A DNA stretch of 64,000 nt from Aspidapion aeneum (GCA_963576565.1 OY755039.1:131209140-131273139); one strand, 5' to 3'. Positions 32,507 through 42,650 are shown, counted from the first letter of the stretch. Numbers and translations: made by a program. Notes: a model not told the origin generated them from the sequence alone.

Positions 32507-34519
32507 TTATTCTTCCTTTGATAAGATTTGTTTTTTAGGCAAATGTTCGATTTCCCAAAACCTAGGGAGAATGACCTCTAAAGGAGGTGAATGACTCGTT
32601 AAAAAACAACTGGTTCGTTCCGTAAGACTACCTACTTCGTCAACCTTTCCCATGACGACCCAGCCAAAGATAGTTTCAAGGGCTGAAGGCTGCCCTACCT
32701 GTCCAAGAACCCTGCCCTCCTTGAATATCTGTGCGAATAGCTCGCAACCAATAACCAGATCCACAGGTCTAGATTTGAAATAAGATGGGTCGGCAAGTTT
32801 AAGGTCTTCCAAGTGTTTCCACTGATTATCGTTCAAAGAGAATGTAGGCATATTGGAGCATAGTTGTGGAACAACAATTGCTTCGAAATTAAGTAAAGGA
32901 GTGACTTGTCCTTGTGGCTTAATGTGACATTGAACGAGCCCTTTGGAAGTAAAAGAAGACATCTGATTTAATCCGAATATTTCAGTGGTGTAACTTCGCC
33001 TAGGAAGATTAAGACGCTGAATACACTTTTCACTGATGAATCCTGTCTGTGATCCAGAATCAAGCAGTGCCCTTACAGGTTGAAAATTTCCGCAACCGTC
33101 CATAACATCTATTATGGAGGTGCATAAAAGAAAGGTACCTGAAGGTCCTGAGGCATTTAATGACACATGAAGATTATTGACAGGTGGTGTGTGAATGACA
33201 GGACTAGTATCTTGGCTTCCAGACTCTTGATTAGTTTCTAAGATATGAGTTAAAGTGTGGTGCCTTTTACTATTGCAAGTCCTGCATGAATATTTTGATT
33301 TGCACGTATCTACGTTATGCAGGGGATGAAAACACGCTAGACATACTTTTTTCTGCTTGACGAAAGATAGGCGATCGATAGGTGAGAGATCAAGAAATGT
33401 TTGACATTTCGAAAGCACGTGACCTTGATTACACCGGAAACATTTTATTCCCGTACTTGAATTAGTTGAGGTGCCAGCCAGTCCTATAAAAGGCGAATTG
33501 GATGATTTATAGGTAGGCTTTTGCCCAAACTGATTTCGCATAGAATTTGAATTTTGATAGGTAGGCTTTTGCCCAGACTGATTTTGCATAGAATTTGATT
33601 TTTGATATATAGGCACCTTTTTGGGTGCTGTTGATTGAGGAAGTGAATCCAAAACTTTACATCTTTTTTCTAGAAATTGAAAAAGTGACTGAAAAGTGGG
33701 AATTTCGGTATTAGTATTGGCGTGACTCATTTCGAAATTTGAACGCGTTGGAATATCCAATTTTTCTAATAAAATGAAAAAAATAATAAAGTCCCAACTG
33801 TCAACGTCAAAGCTAAGTGATTTTAAAATTTCTAGGGATTCAGAAAAGGTGTCAATTAAATTACGCAATTCTTTAGCTGACTCGTTTTTTAAGGTGGAGT
33901 TCATAATTGAGCTTAAAGCATCATTTGCGAGGTCTCGCTTGTTTTGATATCTATTGACTAATTTGTCATAAGCAATTTTATAATTTTGATCAGATAAGCT
34001 AATCTCTGATATCAATTTTAAAGGCTCATCCTCGAGATATGAAAATAAATATTGAAGTTTTCGAACGTTACTTAGACTTTGATTTTGATCTATAATGTTA
34101 TTAAAAAGATCGAAAAAGCTTGGCCATAATTTTTTATCACCTCGAAATATGGGAATACCTAACTCTTTGAGTTTTGGAGTTTCAGATTCGTTTTGTCGAA
34201 CATATGATCCCGAAAAGGATGGGGCCTCAACCGGAAATATTTTAGAGTAAACCCCCTTACACGCATAAAAATATTTACGAGCTTCTGAAAGGATCGCATC
34301 CTGTGTTTTAAACTCCTCATCGTCCGAGTCGTCTATCAACATAATGACGTCATTATGTGCCAGCATGCATTTATCGAAGGTTTCATCCAAATCGGAATAC
34401 CTCACTTGAAACTCGTTTCTCGCTCTTTCATCCTTTTCCGCGGTCTGTGACAACACATAACACTCGGTGATCGCAGATAAAAAACCCTTGCGTTTTTGCG
34501 CGGCTTTTCTGACAGACAT
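32507..34519 (-). CDS. gag: BEL/Pao gag and aspartic protease
   Basis: I chose the Met of MSVRKAAQKRKGFLSA at 34519 as start because the 14 upstream codons look non-conserved, though an earlier ATG at 34561 is in frame. The N-terminal two thirds is a helical capsid-like region typical of BEL/Pao (IFRGDKKLWPSFFDLF). Zinc knuckles follow (CFRCNQGHVLSKC, then CLACFHPLHNVDTC). The aspartic protease has its active-site LLDSGSQTGFIS at about residue 490. The capsid packages the RNA, and the protease matures the polyprotein. The frame ends at TAA 32507-32509, after which it continues open into reverse transcriptase. Confidence 0.88.
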   Translation of the reverse strand: MSVRKAAQKRKGFLSAITECYVLSQTAEKDERARNEFQVRYSDLDETFDKCMLAHNDVIMLIDDSDDEEFKTQDAILSEARKYFYACKGVYSKIFPVEAPSFSGSYVRQNESETPKLKELGIPIFRGDKKLWPSFFDLFNNIIDQNQSLSNVRKLQYLFSYLEDEPLKLISEISLSDQNYKIAYDKLVNRYQNKRDLANDALSSIMNSTLKNESAKELRNLIDTFSESLEILKSLSFDVDSWDFIIFFILLEKLDIPTRSNFEMSHANTNTEIPTFQSLFQFLEKRCKVLDSLPQSTAPKKVPIYQKSNSMQNQSGQKPTYQNSNSMRNQFGQKPTYKSSNSPFIGLAGTSTNSSTGIKCFRCNQGHVLSKCQTFLDLSPIDRLSFVKQKKVCLACFHPLHNVDTCKSKYSCRTCNSKRHHTLTHILETNQESGSQDTSPVIHTPPVNNLHVSLNASGPSGTFLLCTSIIDVMDGCGNFQPVRALLDSGSQTGFISEKCIQRLNLPRRSYTTEIFGLNQMSSFTSKGLVQCHIKPQGQVTPLLNFEAIVVPQLCSNMPTFSLNDNQWKHLEDLKLADPSYFKSRPVDLVIGCELFAQIFKEGRVLGQVGQPSALETIFGWVVMGKVDEVGSLTERTSCFLTSHSPPLEVILPRFWEIEHLPKKQILSKEE

Positions 34520-34561
34520 GATTTTACCTTTGAAATGACGAAATTGTCGGTAAATATACAA

Positions 34562-34919
34562 TTAACGCTAAATTAATGCTTCTAAAATAGAAAAATGACG
34601 AATTGTCGAAAATATGCACTAATTTATCGCAATTGATGAAAATTGTTTTAAATATCGAAATGATATGGTACACACCTATCACACTGAACGTTTGTTTTGT
34701 TTGTTTTGATTCCTACTCGCTTTTGTTTATACCACGCGGAGTAGACCCGTTACCATAGCAGCGGACCAAAACCAGGTACTGCGCCGACTTTCTCTCTCGA
34801 CGTTTCAAATACGATGCGAAAAAATTCAAGGCCGCCCTGTTATTATTCGGCTTGCAAATAATTATTAATACCGTCGTATGGATTTATTATTTAAAATAAT
34901 TCGGTCGAAGGAGCACTTA
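34562..34919 (-). other. BEL/Pao 5' leader
   Basis: This is the non-coding leader between the 5' LTR and gag. On the minus strand the LTR is followed by TAAGTGCTCCTTCGACCGAA, where the primer-binding site should lie. I could not match it to a particular tRNA. Confidence 0.5.
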
Positions 34920-35390
34920 TGTTAGTCCACGGTTAGAAAAACGTTAAATGCAATGGACTGTAAATATTTTAATTAATGAAAGCGCGAACCAACATAAATA
35001 TATTGATATGAATTACGAAATAATCAAACGTCCATAGGTCAAATATTTGTGCCACACAACGGTAATCAGAGACAAATGCACTCACCTCTTTGCATCCACT
35101 TTCTCCACGTTCCAAGGGGCCCCTGATTGGATCTAATGATGTCACCACGTAGCTGAAGGGCTGAAGTTTCTAGTTCTATGCTTCAGTACACAAAAATCGA
35201 GCACTTTCAGGTGTAGAAATTTGATATAGTTGGAGAACGAAATTAACACGCCATTTTCTCTAGGCGATTGACAAGGATCTCTGGTTGTTGGTGCGCATGT
35301 CCAAATACGCGGAATGCGCTTTGTCCTTCATACAATTGTGTGCTTTTAAAAATATATATAAACAACCGCGAAATTTAGCGGGAGCTAACA
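34920..35390 (-). repeat. BEL/Pao 5' LTR
   Basis: This is the 471-bp partner of 28550-29020, lying upstream of gag on the minus strand. The near identity of the two LTRs indicates a recent insertion. Confidence 0.95.
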
Positions 35391-36160
35391 GTCCCATGAC
35401 AATACAACATTAAGAAAAAAATATCATCCCACCCCTACCCCCACCCCTTCTATAGAAAAATGTGTTTTTGACACACTTCCCGTTATCCGATTTGGATAAC
35501 ATTTGGTATACACATAGTGGTCCGATGATAATACAACAATAAGAAAAAAATATCCTCCCACCCCTACCCCCACCCCCTTCCATAGAAAAATATGTTTTTG
35601 ACACACATCCCGTTATCCGATTTGGATGAAATTTGGTATACATATAGTGATCCGATGACAATACAACATTAAGAAAAAAATATCCTCCCACCCCTACCCC
35701 CACCCCTTCTATAGAAAAATGTGTTTATGACACACTTCCCGTTATCTGATTTGGATAAAATTTGGTATACACATAGTGGTCCGATGATAATACAACAATA
35801 AGAAAAAAATATCCTATATAGTGGTCCGATGACAATACAACATTGAAAAAAAAATCCTACCACTCCTACCCCCACCCCCATCTATAGAAAAATGCGTTTT
35901 TGACACACTTCCCATTATCCGATTTGGATGAAATTTGGTATACATATAGTGGTCCGATGACAATACAACAATAATGAAAAAATGTCTTCCCACCTCTACC
36001 CCCCACCCCCTTCCATAAAAAATGCGTTTTTGACACACTTCACTTCAAATGACTTTCATAAAATTTGGTATATGCATAAAGTCCGATGGCAATACAGCCC
36101 AAACAAAAAATATATTTCTACCTCTACCCCCACCCTCTCCTTCTTCCAATAGAAAAATGA
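35391..36160. repeat. Satellite array, period about 130 bp, about six units
   Basis: Units carry TTTTTGACACACTTCCCGTT, GATTTGGATGAAATTTGGTA, ACATAGTGGTCCGATGACAA, TACAACATTAAGAAAAAAAT and a C-rich CCCACCCCTACCCCCACCCC tract. Markers occur at about 35468, 35597, 35727, 35905 and 36027. One unit is shortened near 35815. The open minus-strand frames over it (GGGGRGGRIFFS) are repeat artefacts. The block continues leftwards at 28488-28549 across the BEL/Pao insertion. Confidence 0.8.
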
Positions 36161-36274
36161 GTATCCAAACAACTCACGATCAGCGATTTCATTATAATCT
36201 AGAATAAACACTTCTGTTCTGTTATTGAACAAATATTTTCATTTAATAGAGTAGATAGCTGAGACTAAAAAGTA

Positions 36275-36745
36275 GAAAATAAATTGGTAAAAATTTTTTT
36301 TAAGTCACAAGCTTTTATAGAATGCCCTTAAAATTAAAAAATAATTTTCTAAAATTCTAATATTATCATAATAATAAAAGCGATGGCCGCAAATCAAAGC
36401 ATAAGTTAATCTAAATTTGTGATCTAAACACTTAAAGAATATTCAACATAGCAGGTCATCAAAGATATGTTTACCTACCATACCTATGTCAGAGAAATGC
36501 TGGGGTATCTTGGTTCGGGTTGGGTGGGTTTGGTATCTCTGCATTTTTCTGCTAGATTAATTCTTGCAAATAGTGATATTTAATTGATACGGATATCATA
36601 TCGTGCTAACATCGTCAAAATTTCCATCAGTGGGCCATCGCTTTTATTATTATGATAATATTAGAATTTTAGAAAAATATTTTTTAATTTTTAGTGCATT
36701 TTATAAAAGCTTGTGACTTAAAAAAAATTTTTTACCAATTTATTT
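36275..36745. mobile_element. 470-bp foldback element
   Basis: The left arm (about 36278-36390) has AATTGGTAAAAATTTTTTTT, TCACAAGCTTTTATA and ATTATCATAATAATAAAAGC. The right arm (about 36633-36745) has the inverse sequences. The centre (36391-36632) has no coding capacity. It lies inside the THAP transposon. Confidence 0.65.
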
Positions 36746-36749
36746 GTAA

Positions 36750-36850
36750 ATGTTAACAATATGTCCATACCAAAAAACAAACTGCCAAAAAAAGTTGAAG
36801 TTTTATTTTTGGACAGTCCCGCTACACTTGAAAGCTAATGCAGTTTATTA
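36750..36850 (+). pseudogene. Short transposase-like remnant of the THAP element
   Basis: A frame reading MSIPKNKLPKKVEVLFLDS and stopping soon after lies between two non-coding insertions within the THAP transposon. It is too short to identify. Position suggests it is a piece of the same transposase. Confidence 0.25.
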
Positions 36851-36854
36851 GATA

Positions 36855-37280
36855 GTTTAAGTTGTGCTACGTATTTTTACGTAAAACTGCACGTTAAGCG
36901 CTCTACGTTTTGTTCCAAATTTGAGTTTAATTTGAAAGTTTTACGTTACCATAACAAGTCAACTAATAGCAGAGAATATGGAATTCGGCACTGTGTTTTT
37001 TTGATGTTACAATTTTGTTTTTTGTCTTTTCAACTACAGTAGGAATATATTTGCAAAGAATCGTTTGTCCTGGAAGCGGAAATTATCGTCTAGGCCTCAT
37101 TTTTCGATCGGTCAATCAACCAATTCTATTCTTTGGTAACGTTAAGGTGCCCGCAGACTGCCGTAAGCTAACGTAAATACGTAAGCTCCTAACGTGATCT
37201 TGACGACAGTGTGACGAAATGCGCTTGCGTAACTCTCAAATCTCATGCTTACGTAAAAATACGTAGCACAACTTAAAGTA
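36855..37280. mobile_element. MITE with TTTAAGTTGTGCTACGTATT inverted ends
   Basis: TTTAAGTTGTGCTACGTATT (from about 36855) and its inverse ending near 37280 form at least 30-bp inverted repeats rich in TACGTA. No coding capacity. The target duplication could not be fixed because the palindrome fades gradually into the flanks. Confidence 0.6.
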
Positions 37281-37289
37281 TCTATTGAA

Positions 37290-37690
37290 ATGAAAGTTGC
37301 AAACGGGAAAGAAGTGGTAAAAGATAAGATTGATCAAGTAATAGATATCCTTAGTGACATTTTTGATAGTAAGAGTGAAAAATGTGTTCAATTGTCATTT
37401 GTTATTGAACAATGGGGTCTCTTGAAAAGGTCACCTGAGAATCGAAGATATTGTGGATACACTGTCATCCAGTGCATACATGTCAATTTACAAAACTAAG
37501 GTAATATATATGTCTTCTGCACCCTCGCAATATTAAAAAACTGATTTGTAAAATATCGTACTCTCCGGTAGTGTGCAATATTTAAAAAGTAAGATACAGC
37601 TTTTAAAAGAACATGAGCTGGTTGTTAACTTACACATTGATGAAATATATATTAAACTTTGTGACAAGACAAAGAAAAATTTAAAAACTT
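37290..37690 (+). pseudogene. P-type transposase central region, broken
   Basis: The first frame (KVANGKEVVKDKIDQVIDIL ... LLKRSPENRRY) is followed after a frameshift by a SSSAYMSIYKTKVIYMSSAP-like segment (about 37465-37525), and later in frame by ELVVNLHIDEIYIKLCDK (about 37617-37670). The hIDEIYIK motif resembles the first catalytic Asp region of P-element/THAP9-like transposases. Several stops and shifts are present, so it is a pseudogene. The later catalytic residues were not found before the right terminal repeat. Confidence 0.55.
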
Positions 37691-37701
37691 AAAGCTTAGG
37701 T

Positions 37702-38040
37702 TTGTTATGTCCAATTTTAAAAGACTTGTATAGATTTGAAGTAACTAACGATATTATGTACCTAATATATGTACCTGAAGATATTAGAGTGCAAATTTTA
37801 TATAATTTTTTATTTTATAGATTCAGTTCTTTTTTCTATAATAAACACATACATCAGCAAAATATTTTTTTCAATTTTTGCCTATATGAGAACAAAAAAA
37901 TTTGGTCAATTTATTTAAATTGTGTAAAAACAGATAATATATTAAGCAATACAATAAGAATCCTTGAACTCCCAAGATCACGTGACCGCCGACTTGCTTA
38001 TAACGCGCCATGGCCGGTCTTTATCGTTGGCTGCGGGTAA
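37702..38040 (+). pseudogene. Open frame running into the right end of the THAP transposon
   Basis: The 112-codon frame is Tyr/Phe/Asn-rich and its last 30 codons are simply the terminal inverted repeat read through. The upper part has no recognisable motif. I regard it as non-coding or as a decayed transposase segment. Confidence 0.25.
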
Positions 38041-38043
38041 TAG

Positions 38044-38816
38044 CGCTCAGATAAACTATATAATAAATATTTTTACCTTACAAAAAAATCATGCAATAAA
38101 ATGTTTTTAAAATTGGAATGTTCATCATTATAATTTTGTATAATTAAAAAAAAACAAAATTCATATTCATAACTATAAATAAATTTTGTTCAGGATATCT
38201 TATAATTTAGCGTCTTTATTATACTAGGAGCATAAATCGACCATTACCATCTTATTTTTATACTCGTTACTAGTATTATTGGTTAGTCTCAGGTAAAAAT
38301 TTGAGTTATAAAAATGTTGAATTTTTTCTTGAATAATAGGTACCTTTGGCAGCTAACTTTATCCTATTATTATGTATTAATGTGACATTAAACGACAGAT
38401 GTCACGTGATATTTCCCTTTACCTTTTGCAGACACAATTTTTATTTGCGTTATAATGTTTTGTGGTTGGCAAAATTTTAAATTTTAATAAAAATCCCGAA
38501 AACAACTAGGGAAAAACTGAAAAACCAATACCAGTGTAAAACCACCAGGAAATTATAGGATTAGGATCTAACCTAATCTGTGGGATTAGATCTGTGTACT
38601 GTTGACTTGTTCTTCTTTTTTTGTGAACACACCAAACAACACATATCTACCAGTTTTTATAGAAAATAATTATCAAGAATTGGCATAAAATTAAATCTGC
38701 GGATTACCCCGCATTGGTAGCTCTTGAAATAATTTTCTGGTATCAAAAATATTTTAAATGTACATTACATTTTGTCATAACGTCAAACGCGCGCGGCAAC
38801 ACTGTCACTAAATAAA
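38044..38816. other. Intergenic AT-rich sequence
   Basis: Nothing recognisable was found between the THAP transposon and the next MITE. The eight bases TAAATAAA at its end are the target duplication of that MITE. Confidence 0.35.
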
Positions 38817-39220
38817 CAGCGGCGTAGCGTGGGGGGGGGCGCGGGGGGTTCGTCGCCCCCCCCCCCCCCCGCCCCGAGGGTAGTGGCGCCCCATAGGTGG
38901 CCGAAGCGCCCTCAGCTTTATTAAGTCGGGCCGGTAATGGTCAATTGAGTGGGTGCCAAAGGAAACTAACGACATGAAGACCTTTCTTTTTTTTTTTGGT
39001 CGTCGCAAGATTCGTGAGAGGCGCCCTTGTGACTTATCGGCCGCCCCCTCAAACATGATGACCTTTTTTTTTTTGGATTTTTTGGTCACAAGATTTGTGA
39101 GAGGCGCCTTTTTGACCTGTTTGTTTTTTTTTGCCACAACAAGATTTTTCATCAGTTTTCAGAGGCGCCCTTTTTAGCTGTCGCCCCCCCCCCCGCCCTT
39201 TCGGGCACGCTACGCCGCTG
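38817..39220. mobile_element. 404-bp hAT-like MITE with perfect 8-bp target duplication
   Basis: The ends are CAGCGGCGTAGCGTG and its inverse, CACGCTACGCCGCTG. TAAATAAA flanks both sides (38809-38816 and 39221-39228). Long G and C runs lie near the ends. The middle has three imperfect copies of a block with AAGATT(C/T)GTGAGAGGCGCC and a run of Ts. CAG...CTG ends with 8-bp duplications point to the hAT superfamily. The open frames inside (FFFGRRKIRERRP and reverse) are repeat artefacts. Confidence 0.8.
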
Positions 39221-39228
39221 TAAATAAA

Positions 39229-39874
39229 GGAACTAGTAGCCTGTGTTATTCGAACACAAGTAAGGTCAAACATTATCTTTTAGTAAGAGATATAATTCAA
39301 ACCAGGTAACTGCCCAGGCAAAAACTCCCTAATACCAACGTTAGTTTTATCTAATCTATCTATTTTTGTTATCACCATGTGAAATGACAATTCTTTGATC
39401 AAGTTTTTCGCAATTTATTGAAATTTTGGGGGTCTAGGGGCAGACCCGACCATTTTGGATTCAGCGCACTGAAAGACATGTAATTAGGTAGTCTGGTCAA
39501 ATTTACAGACAATTTTGTTTATTTTTTGTGCCGGTGCCGGTGTTACAATTGTAAATTTTTCCTCTGTGCGCTTTTTTCATGCGAACCTTTTCTTCGCATG
39601 CGATTTGGTCCATGTTCGATTCTTTTAGGGATTCTAGTAAAACCAATTAACAAAAACTGTATTAGCTATAAACCTTACATACTTTTTCGGGCTCTGGGGG
39701 ACGAACAAAGTCAGTTAGTAAAACCTAGTTTCAGTGATGGATCCACGATGTCCGGGGGGAGTGGAAAAAATTGCGGTTTTTAATAAGTCTGATCTCTTGC
39801 TATTACATGTAAACAAACTACACCACAGGCGAAAATCTTTGGAAAATAAAGTAATTTTTATGTAAAATAATTTT
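39229..39874. other. Intergenic sequence
   Basis: A GC-richer frame at 39526-39783 has no recognisable domain. No repeat boundaries were found. Confidence 0.3.
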
Positions 39875-40307
39875 TATTAATCTTAATAAGCCAAAGCATT
39901 TGACACAGTATCACTGTTTTTAAGAAAAATTAAGAAGTATGGTTCAAATACACAAAATTCTAAAAAGTTGTTTAAGTGACAGAGTGCAGTATACCAAAGT
40001 CGGGGATACACTGAGTAATGCTGGAAGAATAAATTATGGTTTACCACAGGGGACAGTGTTGGGTCCGGTCCTTTTCGTCCTCTATATCAATGTATTATTG
40101 AGGATGAAGACGGCTGGACGGATACTTTCTTTTGATGATAATACCGTTGTTTTGTTTAAAGGAAAAACTTGGGATAATGTTAAAGAACAAGCTGAAAGAG
40201 AATTTGCTAAAATAAAAAACTGGTGTAGTCATAACCTTCTTACAGTAAACTTCGAAAAAACCAAATGTATGTTTTTTCAAATTATGATCAGGCCAACACC
40301 AGGCATA
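39875..40307 (+). pseudogene. Non-LTR retrotransposon reverse transcriptase, left part of a split copy
   Basis: After a frameshift in AFDTVSLFLRKIKKYG-like sequence (about 39894-39945), the frame carries the fingers/palm motif INYGLPQGTVLGPVLFVLYIN and a worn active-site box (LSFDDNTVVLFKG, where LINE enzymes have F/Y-A-D-D). It then has the thumb-side NLLTVNFEKTKCMFF. The 5' part (endonuclease, ORF1) is absent, as is usual for 5'-truncated LINE copies. The copy is interrupted at a TA (40306-40307) by a DNA transposon and resumes at 52266. Confidence 0.8.
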
Positions 40308-40310
40308 GGG

Positions 40311-40969
40311 TGAACACCCCAGTAGATGCCATGTCACCAGTAGTTGCCAATCATTACAAAAACAGCCAATATTAAAATATTTTTGCTGATTTTTGTATAT
40401 GTACCGACATCGAGTAACTACCTAAGCTATTATGAATCTCCCACCATGACCTTTTCTTGGTTTTGACATTGGGCGGGAAAAATATATAAATTTTTCTTAG
40501 GTTAGGTATTGCAATGGCTTACTTTAGCAGGAATTCTTGTTTTTTTGTTAAAAGCAGTTATGTGGAGTTTCAGTGATTTTTCTTTATTTCAACTGTTTTT
40601 TTTTTTTGGGGTTTATGATTAAGTGCTACTAATAAACACTAAGGTAAGTTATAATTAAGTTATTTCAAACAAATTTACAAAATTGTTCATTTAAGTATGG
40701 GGTGGCAATTACTGGAGAAAATACGACCTACTTTCCAAAAGTTGCCAAGGGTGGCGAGAACTAGGGAATTTCACAGTTATTGAATTTTATATCAATTTAA
40801 CTTGCCTAGTGAATAGTAAAATGTCTTGCGTTTTAAAAATTATTTCTTTCTTATTTATAAAGAATTTCTCCAATAGTTGCCAGGGGGTGGTAATTATTGG
40901 TTTTTGTGTATGGCAAATACTGGATCTGGAGATATTGTTATTTTTTTTTTATTTTGTTTTAGATAGAAC
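40311..40969. other. Left subterminal region of the Tigger-like transposon
   Basis: This is non-coding, with spaced copies of a (T)TGCCA-ACTACTGG-like motif in either orientation. Such motifs are often transposase-binding sites in this group. No promoter was identified. Confidence 0.5.
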
Positions 40970-41750
40970 ACAAACGCAGTTTTTTTAAATACACAGAAGA
41001 AGATTTGCACAAAACTGTAGATGAAGTTTATGATTTAAAAAAGTCGGTAAATGCAACGGCCAAGAAATATGGGATTCCCGGAAAACACTTTCTAATAAAG
41101 TGTCTGGAAAAACACCTTTAACTAGAAAAATGGGTCCAAGCACGAACCTAACCAGGGCAGAGGAAGAAAAATTAGTAGATTGGATAGTAAAAGTGGCACG
41201 TGCAGGTTTTCCTTGTGAAAGATGATGTTCTAATGACAGTTGAAAAAATCATTACCAACTCGGACCGAAATACCAACTTTATAAAAAACAGACCAGGGAA
41301 AAAATGGTATCAATTATTCTTGAATAGACTTAGTGAAAGAATACCAGAAACTTTGTCAACAGCAAGAGCTTCAGTGACAGAAGGACAAATCCGGGCATGG
41401 TTTACTGAAGTAGAAACGTACCTGAAACTAGAGGGTTACTTTGATATTTTAGAGGATCCAACAAGGGTTTACAATTGTGATGAGAGTGCATTTTTGATGT
41501 GTCCCAAATCTGGGAAACTTTTAGCTGCAAGAGGAGAAAAAAATGTATATGAAATAGCTCGAGGGGCAGAAAAAGAATCACTTACAGTTTTAATATGTGC
41601 CAGGAGTGATGGAAAAATAACGCCACAATTTATTGTCCTCCCACAAAAAAGAATGCCACGAGAAGTGGTTCAGAATATTCCTGACCCTGATTGGGGTTTA
41701 GGAAAATCTGATACAGGATGGATGAATGGCCAAACATTTTTTGAATATAT
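40970..41750 (+). pseudogene. Pogo/Tigger-like transposase, N-terminal part
   Basis: The first segment (KYTEEDLHKTVDEVYDLKKS then ATAKKYGIPGK) is a psq-type helix-turn-helix that binds transposon ends. After one frameshift come GPSTNLTRAEEEKLVDWI and, after a second, the open frame from 41200, which carries the CENP-B-type second DNA-binding region (NRPGKKWYQLFLNRL). The DDE domain begins with its first catalytic Asp (RVYNCDESAFLM). The reading frame is cut at 41750 inside FFEYI by the gypsy insertion and resumes at 48254. The enzyme would cut and paste the transposon. The two shifts make it a pseudogene. Confidence 0.8.
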
Positions 41751-42154
41751 TGTTACGGGTTCACAACGACAAATTAAAACTCGCAATTGTTGAAAACGAT
41801 ACGTCAATTTATTTCGACAAATTATGTACAAAAACACGCACATAAACTTACTAATAACTTGCTAACAATTCACTACTTTAATACGCCTAGTAACTTCGCG
41901 TTAACATCTAGCGATCACTACCGATGGTTATCTTTGACTGACTGCCTGGTGCGCGACCCCGGCCCTATATATAGGATCGTCCATCTCTCTCGAACTCGAC
42001 GTCCGGAACGTTCTCGTATTATTGCGACCGCAAGTCACAGATAACGCAACTAAAACCTAGACTAAGAATACAACCTTAAGATAAATCAACCTAATACTAC
42101 ACTAAACCTAAATAAATTCCCATTATAAAATTTAAATAACTTAAATTTGTAACA
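41751..42154 (-). repeat. Gypsy 3' LTR
   Basis: It begins TGTTACGGGTTCAC and ends TTTGTAACA. Compared with the other LTR it lacks 13 bases near 41998. It is the 3' LTR because genes run on the minus strand. Confidence 0.93.
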
Positions 42155-42168
42155 CTATCCTCCTCTTC
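42155..42168 (-). other. Gypsy polypurine tract
   Basis: On the minus strand GAAGAGGAGGATAG directly precedes the 3' LTR. It is the expected primer for plus-strand DNA synthesis. Confidence 0.75.
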
Positions 42169-42574
42169 AGGTTTGATCGTCTCGATCAACATTTCCCAGG
42201 TAAGGTTTTAGTCTGTCTATATGAACAACTTTCATCTTGGACTTCGGGCTTCTCTGGATTCGGTAGACTACATCATTAATTCTCTTAACAACTTTATAAG
42301 GCCCTTCCCATGGCGGTGTCAACTTAGGTGATCTTCCTTTCTTGCGTTGAGGATTGTATAGCCAGACTTGATCATTCTCTTTGAACCCTGAAGAGTTTGC
42401 TTTCAGGTCATATCTCGCTTTCATGCGGTCACTGGCTATTTCTATTCGCTCTCTAACCACTTCATAGATATCGTGCAGCTTTTGCCTTAAACGTTCGACA
42501 TAGTCATTAACCTCTAAGTGTGCTTCTTCAGGTGATAAACATGATATCACATGGTAAACGCAGTTCTCTACCAA
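42167..42574 (-). CDS. pol: Gypsy integrase C-terminal end
   Basis: The frame contains the GPY module (GPYKVVKRINDVVYRIQ) and VVHIDRLKPY, typical of the C-terminus of Ty3/gypsy integrases, which contacts DNA and chromatin. It is out of frame with the main pol frame because of a shift near 42540, so it does not begin at its first Met. The true protein would be continuous with 42651-44756. Confidence 0.82.
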   Translation of the reverse strand: MVENCVYHVISCLSPEEAHLEVNDYVERLRQKLHDIYEVVRERIEIASDRMKARYDLKANSSGFKENDQVWLYNPQRKKGRSPKLTPPWEGPYKVVKRINDVVYRIQRSPKSKMKVVHIDRLKPYLGNVDRDDQT

Positions 42575-42650
42575 ACAGGATACTAGATGGAGTAGCTCCT
42601 GTCGTATTGTGAATGGCGGTTCTATAGGCCATCAAAAACAATGGAATATA

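Larger units (their letters stand above)
28550..35390 (-). mobile_element. BEL/Pao LTR retrotransposon, nearly intact, minus strand
   Basis: Two 471-bp LTRs (28550-29020 and 34920-35390) differ at one position by eye. The internal part encodes gag, aspartic protease, reverse transcriptase, RNase H and integrase in the order typical of BEL/Pao, all on the minus strand. GTCCCA flanks both sides as the target duplication. The gene order with integrase last and the single long gag-pol layout support BEL/Pao. One in-frame TAA and one frameshift break the polyprotein, so this copy is probably not autonomous despite its youth. No envelope-like frame is present. Confidence 0.9.
27687..38035 (+). mobile_element. 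P-element-like THAP transposon, interrupted
   Basis: The left end CGCAGCCCACGAGAAAGACC and the inverse of the right end, CGCAGCCAACGATAAAGACC, match over about 30 bases. Both flanks carry GGTAATAG (27679-27686 and 38036-38043), the 8-bp target duplication expected of P-superfamily elements. Inside are a THAP domain (27904-28083) and a HIDEIYIK motif near 37640, as in THAP9/P-type transposases. Satellite DNA, a BEL/Pao element, a foldback and a MITE now separate the pieces. An extra copy of CGCAGCCCACGA lies just before the THAP start codon, near 27883. The transposase is broken and cannot be functional. Confidence 0.75.

Noticed and set aside
35410..36038. Minus-strand Gly/Arg-rich frames (GGGGRGGRIFFS)
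   Set aside because: Reverse complement of the C-rich block of the satellite; repeated identically in several units.
38808..39273. Frames on both strands in the G/C-run MITE
   Set aside because: They lie across the terminal repeats and tandem blocks of a MITE with an exact target duplication, so they are not genes.
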